The notes under the pieces are model-generated. The model saw only the letters and a program-made list of their open reading frames with translations, was not told where the DNA came from and did no database searches. Source: Clostridiales bacterium (lineage in GTDB: Bacteria > Bacillota > Clostridia > Oscillospirales > Oscillospiraceae). Taken from it: a DNA stretch of 7,157 nt. The first letter of the stretch is position 1; each line of letters begins with the position of its first letter. Positions 1 through 3,862 of the stretch are shown here, piece by piece. The stretch lies in assembly GCA_004555655.1 (NCBI GenBank), contig SFHJ01000047.1, positions 1 through 7,157 of the forward strand, read 5' to 3'. A program made the translations under genes and the position numbers.

Positions 1-165
1 TGTTTAACGAATAGCGGTCGTTTAACGATTACTGACCACTACAGATGGTAGCCGGGAGCATAAAACGCCTTCGAAAACACTTCCAAAACGGCACATATGG
101 GAACAACCGGACGGGAAATGCACAACGCTGTCTCAGAAAGCCTTGATATACGGGTATTTCGGGGC
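1..165. other. Intergenic stretch without a supportable gene
   Basis: No credible gene, RNA or mobile element is seen. The only structure is a direct repeat GTTTAACGA at 2-10 and 20-28, 18 bases apart. A 42-codon minus-strand frame (ATG near 166, stop near 39) begins inside the T run of the tRNA-Ala terminator and has no ribosome binding site, so I do not call it. Confidence 0.5.
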
Positions 166-167
166 AT

Positions 168-214
168 AAAAAAACGATACCATAGACGGATACACTGTAT
201 CAATCTATGGTATC
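168..214 (-). terminator. Intrinsic terminator of the tRNA-Ala gene
   Basis: Read on the minus strand, an 11-bp perfect stem (GATACCATAGA pairing with TCTATGGTATC; plus-strand arms 204-214 and 176-186) is followed, after one G-C-type base, by seven T (plus-strand A run 168-174). The 17-base interior contains a second small hairpin, GATAC-AGT-GTATC, so the structure is two-tiered. It begins 5 bases after the encoded CCA of the tRNA, as expected for a single-gene tRNA unit. Confidence 0.9.
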
Positions 215-219
215 TAATT

Positions 220-295
220 TGGTGGACCTGAAGAGACTCGAACTCTCGACCTCTCGGATGCGAACCGAACGCTCTCCCAGCTGAGCTACAGGCCC
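220..295 (-). tRNA. tRNA-Ala (anticodon CGC)
   Basis: This is a complete 76-base cloverleaf on the minus strand. The acceptor stem GGGCCTG pairs with CAGGTCC and contains the G3:U70 wobble pair that identifies alanine tRNAs. The D-arm is GCTC/GAGC. The anticodon stem TTCGG/CCGAG encloses the loop TTCGCAT, giving anticodon CGC (plus-strand 260-262), which reads GCG codons. The T-arm is GAGAG-TTCGAGT-CTCTT. Discriminator A and a genomically encoded CCA (220-222) end the gene. A dedicated CGC alanine tRNA fits a GC-rich genome with many GCG codons. Confidence 0.96.
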
Positions 296-306
296 GAAAC
301 GTGTAT

Positions 307-335
307 ATTATAGCCATGGCAGATGTGTTTGTCAA
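307..335 (-). promoter_or_regulatory. Consensus sigma-A promoter of tRNA-Ala
   Basis: On the minus strand, TTGACA (plus 330-335) and TATAAT (plus 307-312) are separated by exactly 17 bases, a perfect match to the housekeeping consensus. Transcription should start near 300, leaving only a few bases before the mature tRNA 5' end at 295. The promoter lies in the same gap as the plus-strand promoter of the aminohydrolase gene, so the two units diverge. Confidence 0.93.
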
Positions 336-370
336 GTGTTTGGGAAATTTTCCTGTCTGCATCTTTTCTC

Positions 371-398
371 TTGCGCGAGGCGCGCGATGCGGTATAAT
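371..398 (+). promoter_or_regulatory. Probable promoter of the 8-oxoguanine deaminase-like gene
   Basis: A perfect TATAAT -10 box lies at 393-398. The best -35 is weak: TTGCGC at 371-376 with a 16-base spacer, so an activator or other promoter feature may be needed. The spacer and -35 contain a 5-bp inverted repeat, GCGCG-AGG-CGCGC (373-385), a possible operator. The predicted start near 405 gives a leader of only about 20 bases. The block TGCGGTATAAT (388-398) is repeated exactly at the ssnA promoter. Confidence 0.7.
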
Positions 399-414
399 GG
401 ATGTATCAAAAAAC

Positions 415-420
415 AGGAGG
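415..420 (+). promoter_or_regulatory. Ribosome binding site fixing the start at 427
   Basis: AGGAGG sits 6 bases before ATG 427. The same frame is open back to 301, but that extension would run through both divergent promoters and upstream of the predicted transcription start. The site therefore decides the start. Confidence 0.9.
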
Positions 421-426
421 CACAGT

Positions 427-1785
427 ATGAAAACGCTCTTGCTCCGCAACATTTCCCGGCTCGTGACGTGCAACGACGCAGGTGACGTTCTCCAGGGTGT
501 CGACCTCTATGCAGAAGACGGCGTGATCCGCGCCATCGGGCCGAATCTGCCGCAGCAGGCTGGCGAAATCATCGACGCAAGCGGAATGCTCTGCTACCCC
601 GGCCTTGTGAATACGCACCACCATCTGTATCAGCAGTTCTCGCGCAATCTGCCCAAGGTGCAGAACATGGAGCTGTTCGACTGGCTGAAAACGCTGTACG
701 AGGTGTGGAAAAACCTTGATGAGGACGTGATCCGCCTGTCGTCCCTGACCGGCATGGGCGAGCTGATGAAGCACGGCTGCACGACCTGCTTTGACCACCA
801 CTACGTCTTCCCCGCGGGCAGCGGCGAGCTCATCGGCGCGCAGTTTGCCGCCGCCGATACGCTCGGCATGCGCATGCACGCCTCGCGCGGGTCGATGGAC
901 TTAAGCGTCAAGGACGGCGGCCTGCCGCCCGACTCCGTCGTGCAGACGGTGGACGAGATCATGGCCGATTCCATGCGCCTGATTGAAAGATATCACGACG
1001 CTTCGTTTGGCTCAATGCATCAGGTGGCGCTCGCGCCATGTTCGCCGTTCTCTGTGTCGGCTGAGCTTCTGCGCCAGAGCGCAATTCTGGCGCGGCAGTA
1101 TCATGTTCGCCTGCACACGCACCTGTGCGAGACGAAGGACGAGGAAAACTACATGCTCCAGCGCGAGGGGATGCGGCCGCTGGCCTTTATGCAGACGCTC
1201 GGCTGGACGGGGCCTGACGTGTGGTACGCGCACGGCATCCACTTCAATGACGACGAGCTCAAACTTCTGGCCGAGACGGGCACGGGCGTGTGTCACTGCC
1301 CGATCTCCAATATGAAGCTCTCGTCTGGCGTGGCGCGCGTGCCGGAAATGCTGGAGCTCGGCGTGCCGGTGGGTCTTGGCGTGGATGGGTCTGCGTCAAA
1401 CGACGGCTCGAGCCTCATGGAAGAGCTTCGCACGGCGTATCTTTTACACCGGCTGACCTCCAGCGACAAGGCGCCGTCCGGCTACGACGTTCTGAAAATG
1501 GCCACACGCGGCGGTGCGCGGCTGCTCGGACGCGACGATATCGGCCAGCTCGCCGCAGGAAAATGCTGCGATCTGTTCCTCATCGATTCGCGCAGGCTGG
1601 AGCTGGTTGGCGCGTGCTATGACCCGGCGTCGGTCCTGGCCACTGTCGGCGTGCGCGGCCCGGTGGACTACACCGTGGTGCATGGGCGCGTCACGGTCAG
1701 GCATGGCCATCTCACGGGCATCGACGAGCAGGCTGTCGCGGCGCAGGCGCGGGAAGTCTGCGACCGCTATCTCGCCGCGCTGTAG
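427..1785 (+). CDS. 8-oxoguanine deaminase-like metal-dependent aminohydrolase
   Basis: This 452-residue amidohydrolase of the TRZ/ATZ/guanine deaminase group has the usual full length for the family. The small N-terminal beta-sandwich strands come first, then the barrel motif with metal ligands H64 and H66 (VNTHHHLYQQFSRNL). H232 with the proton-shuttling E235 follows (HTHLCE), then H269 (YAHGIHF) and D320 (GVDGSASNDG). The HHHLYQQFSRNLP stretch and the VDGSASND motif are, from family knowledge, typical of bacterial 8-oxoguanine deaminases, which convert 8-oxoguanine to urate and ammonia and often also act on guanine or isocytosine. The enzyme should be cytosolic and monozinc; no signal peptide is visible. 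It has its own promoter and no close downstream partner: 247 bases separate it from ssnA. No clear terminator directly follows it, although GAGCGC-AAA-GTGCTC just after the stop can fold. Alternatives are guanine deaminase or a hydroxyatrazine-type ethylaminohydrolase; the family is certain, the exact substrate is not. Confidence 0.88.
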   Translation: MKTLLLRNISRLVTCNDAGDVLQGVDLYAEDGVIRAIGPNLPQQAGEIIDASGMLCYPGLVNTHHHLYQQFSRNLPKVQNMELFDWLKTLYEVWKNLDEDVIRLSSLTGMGELMKHGCTTCFDHHYVFPAGSGELIGAQFAAADTLGMRMHASRGSMDLSVKDGGLPPDSVVQTVDEIMADSMRLIERYHDASFGSMHQVALAPCSPFSVSAELLRQSAILARQYHVRLHTHLCETKDEENYMLQREGMRPLAFMQTLGWTGPDVWYAHGIHFNDDELKLLAETGTGVCHCPISNMKLSSGVARVPEMLELGVPVGLGVDGSASNDGSSLMEELRTAYLLHRLTSSDKAPSGYDVLKMATRGGARLLGRDDIGQLAAGKCCDLFLIDSRRLELVGACYDPASVLATVGVRGPVDYTVVHGRVTVRHGHLTGIDEQAVAAQAREVCDRYLAAL

Positions 1786-1856
1786 AGAGCGCAAAGTGCT
1801 CAAAAACAGAGAAAAAAGTTTGTGGGAAATGGCAGGCAAAAAGTTTTTGTGCCGCG

Positions 1857-1885
1857 TTGAAAATTTGTGTTTCCTGCGGTATAAT
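1857..1885 (+). promoter_or_regulatory. Strong promoter of the ssnA-ygfK operon
   Basis: TTGAAA (1857-1862) and TATAAT (1880-1885) are separated by 17 bases, one mismatch from consensus. Transcription should start near 1892, about 140 bases before the ssnA start codon. Just upstream, 1835-1853 holds an imperfect A/T-rich inverted repeat bounded by GGCA and TGCC, which could be an operator. The 11-base TGCGGTATAAT block is identical to that at the upstream aminohydrolase promoter. Confidence 0.88.
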
Positions 1886-1891
1886 AAGTAC

Positions 1892-2000
1892 GGAATTTAA
1901 GATTGGTAGCTGTAACGAAGTGCTTTGCGCACGGGCTGCAACTATCACTCAGCTTGCGCTTGAGTGTTTCAAACCCCCTGGGTTTGAAACACTTTTTGTT
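1892..2000 (+). promoter_or_regulatory. Structured 5' leader of ssnA, candidate attenuator or riboswitch
   Basis: Between the promoter and ssnA the RNA can form several helices. P1 pairs 1906-1911 with 1934-1939 (GTAGCT/GGCTGC, with two G-U pairs) and carries an 8-base asymmetric bulge, GTAACGAA. P2 pairs 1920-1923 with 1929-1932 (GTGC/GCAC, loop TTTGC). P3 pairs 1946-1951 with 1961-1966 (CACTCA/TGAGTG). A strong terminator hairpin at 1964-1992 follows. P3 and the terminator share bases 1964-1966, so they compete. Other mutually exclusive pairings exist: 1918-1923 with 1956-1961, and a possible pseudoknot of 1938-1941 with 1954-1957. No promoter fits between the terminator and the start codon, so transcripts from 1892 must read through it to express ssnA. 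I compared it by eye with purine, THF, fluoride, preQ1 and T-box patterns and saw no match. Helices are hand-drawn; no folding energies were computed. Confidence 0.6.
1964..1997 (+). terminator. Intrinsic terminator inside the ssnA leader
   Basis: A 13-bp perfect stem (1964-1976 with 1980-1992; GTGTTTCAAACCC with its complement) closes a three-base loop and is followed directly by five T (1993-1997). It lies downstream of the ssnA promoter and 35 bases before the ssnA start. It would also stop read-through from the upstream aminohydrolase gene. Confidence 0.9.
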
Positions 2001-2032
2001 CACCGCCAACCGTATGCAGAAGGAGGAATCGT

Positions 2033-3376
2033 ATGTATTTACTGACAAACGGCCGCGTCATCACGCGCGACCCCGACGCAAAGGGCTACTACGAAAAGGG
2101 TGCCGTCGCCTTTGCGGGCACAAAGATCGTCGAAGTCGGCGAGGAGACCGCGCTGCGCACAAAATACCCCGGCGCGGAAGTGATCGACGCGAAGGGCAAC
2201 CTCATCATGCCTGCCTTTATCAACGCCCACACGCACATCTACTCGGCGCTCGCGCGCGGCCTTTCCATTGTGGGCAACAACCCCACGAATTTCTACGAGG
2301 TGCTCGACGGCACCTGGTGGGCAATGGACCGCAAGCTGACGCTCGAGCTTTCGCGCGCGTCGGCGGATGCGCTGTACATCGACTGCATCAAGCAGGGCGT
2401 GACCACCATCTTTGACCACCACGCGGCCTACGCCGAAATCCCGGGTTCGTTGTTCCAGATCGGCGAGAGCGCCAAGAAGTTCGGCATCCGCAGCTGCCTT
2501 TGCTATGAGGTCTCCGACCGTGACGGCGAGGAAAAGAGCCTGCAGGCCGTGAAGGAAAACGCCGACTGGATCAGCTACTGCGAGGAAAAGAAGGACCCGA
2601 TGCTCGCGGCCATGTTCGGCGGCCACGCGCTGTTTACCATCTCGGATAAGACCTTTGACCGCATGGTCGAGGCCAACAACGGCCGCACGGGCTATCACAT
2701 CCACGTCTCCGAGGGCATGAACGACGTGTATGACAGCCTGCAGAACTACGGCCGCCGCCCGGTGCAGCGCCTGCACGACCACGGGATCTTAGGTGAGAAA
2801 ACCATCCTCGGCCACTGCATCCACGTCAACCCCGCCGAGATCGAGCTCATCAAAAACACCAACACCATGGTCGTCAACAACCCCGAGTCCAACATGTCCA
2901 ACGCCGTCGGCGTATGCCCGGTGCTCCCGCTCACGAAGGCGGGCATTCTTGTGGGTCTCGGCACCGACGCGTGGACGAACGACATGATCGAATCGCTCAA
3001 GGCCGCGCTGTGCGTGCAGCGGCTGAACGCGTGCCTGCCGAACGTAGCGTGGTGCGAAGTGACCGACATGCTGTTCAAGAATAACGCCAAAATCGGCGCG
3101 AAGTACTTCCCCGACGAGCTGGGCGTGCTGAAGCCCGGCGCGGCGGCCGATATCATTGTCATGGACTACAAGCCCTATACGCCGTTCTCGGACGAAAATA
3201 TCGACGGGCACATCCTGTTTGGTATGACGGGCAAGCTCTGCCGCACCACCATCGCCGCGGGCAAGATTCTGATGAAGGACCGCGAGCTGATCGGCATCGA
3301 CGAGGAAGCGGAAAACGCGCACATTCTTGAGTCTGCGAAGAAGCTGTGGGGCGCGCTCAACCACCGCGAATACTGA
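2033..3376 (+). CDS. ssnA: SsnA-type putative aminohydrolase
   Basis: This 447-residue amidohydrolase of the SsnA group is full length. Metal-site residues are H66 and H68 (FINAHTHIYSALARGL), H222/H224 and E227 (HIHVSEG), H261 (GHCIHV) and D312 (GTDAWTNDM). The last motif differs from the deaminase-type VDGSASND of the upstream enzyme, which suggests different chemistry. The C-terminal beta-sandwich ends with the usual KPGAAADIIVMDY strand. The start is fixed by AAGGAGG at 2020-2026, 6 bases before ATG. SsnA is encoded with ygfK in E. coli and many Clostridia, near selenium-dependent molybdenum hydroxylase genes. As I recall, recent gut-bacterial work places it in anaerobic urate/purine breakdown, probably as a hydrolase of a purine-derived ring. 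The E. coli gene was first linked to loss of viability in stationary phase. It is the first gene of a three-gene operon and is probably controlled by the attenuator-like leader. Family assignment is firm; the reaction is not settled here. Confidence 0.92.
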   Translation: MYLLTNGRVITRDPDAKGYYEKGAVAFAGTKIVEVGEETALRTKYPGAEVIDAKGNLIMPAFINAHTHIYSALARGLSIVGNNPTNFYEVLDGTWWAMDRKLTLELSRASADALYIDCIKQGVTTIFDHHAAYAEIPGSLFQIGESAKKFGIRSCLCYEVSDRDGEEKSLQAVKENADWISYCEEKKDPMLAAMFGGHALFTISDKTFDRMVEANNGRTGYHIHVSEGMNDVYDSLQNYGRRPVQRLHDHGILGEKTILGHCIHVNPAEIELIKNTNTMVVNNPESNMSNAVGVCPVLPLTKAGILVGLGTDAWTNDMIESLKAALCVQRLNACLPNVAWCEVTDMLFKNNAKIGAKYFPDELGVLKPGAAADIIVMDYKPYTPFSDENIDGHILFGMTGKLCRTTIAAGKILMKDRELIGIDEEAENAHILESAKKLWGALNHREY

Positions 3377-3380
3377 TTTT

Positions 3381-3385
3381 GGAGG
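3381..3385 (+). promoter_or_regulatory. Ribosome binding site of the small membrane protein
   Basis: GGAGG lies 12 bases before ATG 3398, longer than the 6-9 bases seen for the other three genes here. It suggests lower translation than that of ssnA and ygfK, although no nearer start codon in frame is available. Confidence 0.7.
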
Positions 3386-3397
3386 CCGGCAACCCAT

Positions 3398-3835
3398 ATG
3401 CAACTCAAACGCAAACAGGCCAGTTTCGTTCTTCTCGCGTTGGAGCTTTACGCGCTGCTGACAGCGGGTCTGTATCTGCTCTTCTCTGAATCGACGTTTC
3501 TGAGCGTACTTTCACCGCTCACCATTCTGGCACAGTTCACGGGCAATTGGTTTGAGCCCGCGCCGGTGGTGCTTGCCATATGCTGCGTGCCGCTCATCGG
3601 ATGGCTGCTGCTGCGCAAAAACTGCCAAATCGGCCTGTATCTGATCCGGCTCACGCATATTGTGGCGCTGTGTGCCGGCTTCGCTGTCACCGCGATGCAC
3701 GTTATCATCGATCTGGGTGGCCTGCGCTCGCTCACGTCGCTGGGCTATACGCTCGTCTACTGCGCCGTGTGCCTTGTGCACAGTGTGCTGTGCCTCGTTT
3801 TTTTAAGCCGTTGGAAGCCCAATACAAAATTCTGA
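3398..3835 (+). CDS. Small four-helix membrane protein of unknown function
   Basis: I do not recognise this 145-residue protein. It starts with a basic tail (MQLKRK) and has four hydrophobic stretches at about residues 9-29, 54-72, 78-102 and 115-137. Basic segments RKN (73-75) and RWKPNTK (138-144) follow helices 2 and 4, so by the positive-inside rule both ends should be cytoplasmic. Seven cysteines are scattered (two adjacent at 62-63), without a CxxC pair or clear metal motif. His87 and His101 lie in or near the third helix. The gene sits 21 bases after ssnA and 27 bases before ygfK, on the same strand and with no terminator between, so it should be co-transcribed. A role as permease seems unlikely at this size. 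An accessory subunit, a membrane docking partner for YgfK, or an unrelated passenger are all possible. A T7 run at 3798-3804 is inside the last helix codons. Coding status is supported by RBS, spacing and amphipathic composition, not by homology. Confidence 0.75.
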   Translation: MQLKRKQASFVLLALELYALLTAGLYLLFSESTFLSVLSPLTILAQFTGNWFEPAPVVLAICCVPLIGWLLLRKNCQIGLYLIRLTHIVALCAGFAVTAMHVIIDLGGLRSLTSLGYTLVYCAVCLVHSVLCLVFLSRWKPNTKF

Positions 3836-3862
3836 ACTTCGCCCGACAGGAGGTTTGTTTCT

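Noticed and set aside
2..28. Direct repeats GTTTAACGA as an origin iteron or CRISPR start
   Set aside because: There are only two 9-base copies, with no array, spacers of fixed length or associated genes.
301..426. 42-codon N-terminal extension of the deaminase
   Set aside because: It would cross the tRNA-Ala promoter and the gene's own -10 box and start upstream of the predicted transcript; the AGGAGG at 415-420 supports ATG 427.
39..473. Minus-strand frame running through the tRNA-Ala gene
   Set aside because: The frame reads through the tRNA, giving the familiar SSAGRAF-type artefact peptide seen when a tRNA gene is translated.
1786..1802. Hairpin GAGCGC-AAA-GTGCTC just after the deaminase stop as a terminator
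   Set aside because: The stem is only 6 bp with a G-T pair and is followed by A-rich sequence, with no T run.
1903..2045. Possible leader peptide starting at TTG 1903 in the ssnA leader
   Set aside because: No ribosome binding site precedes it, the frame runs through the terminator and into ssnA in another frame, and no run of regulatory codons is visible.
3798..3804. T7 run in the membrane protein gene as a phase-variation switch
   Set aside because: Seven bases is short for slippage control and it lies in the last 15 codons, where a shift would change little; no further evidence.
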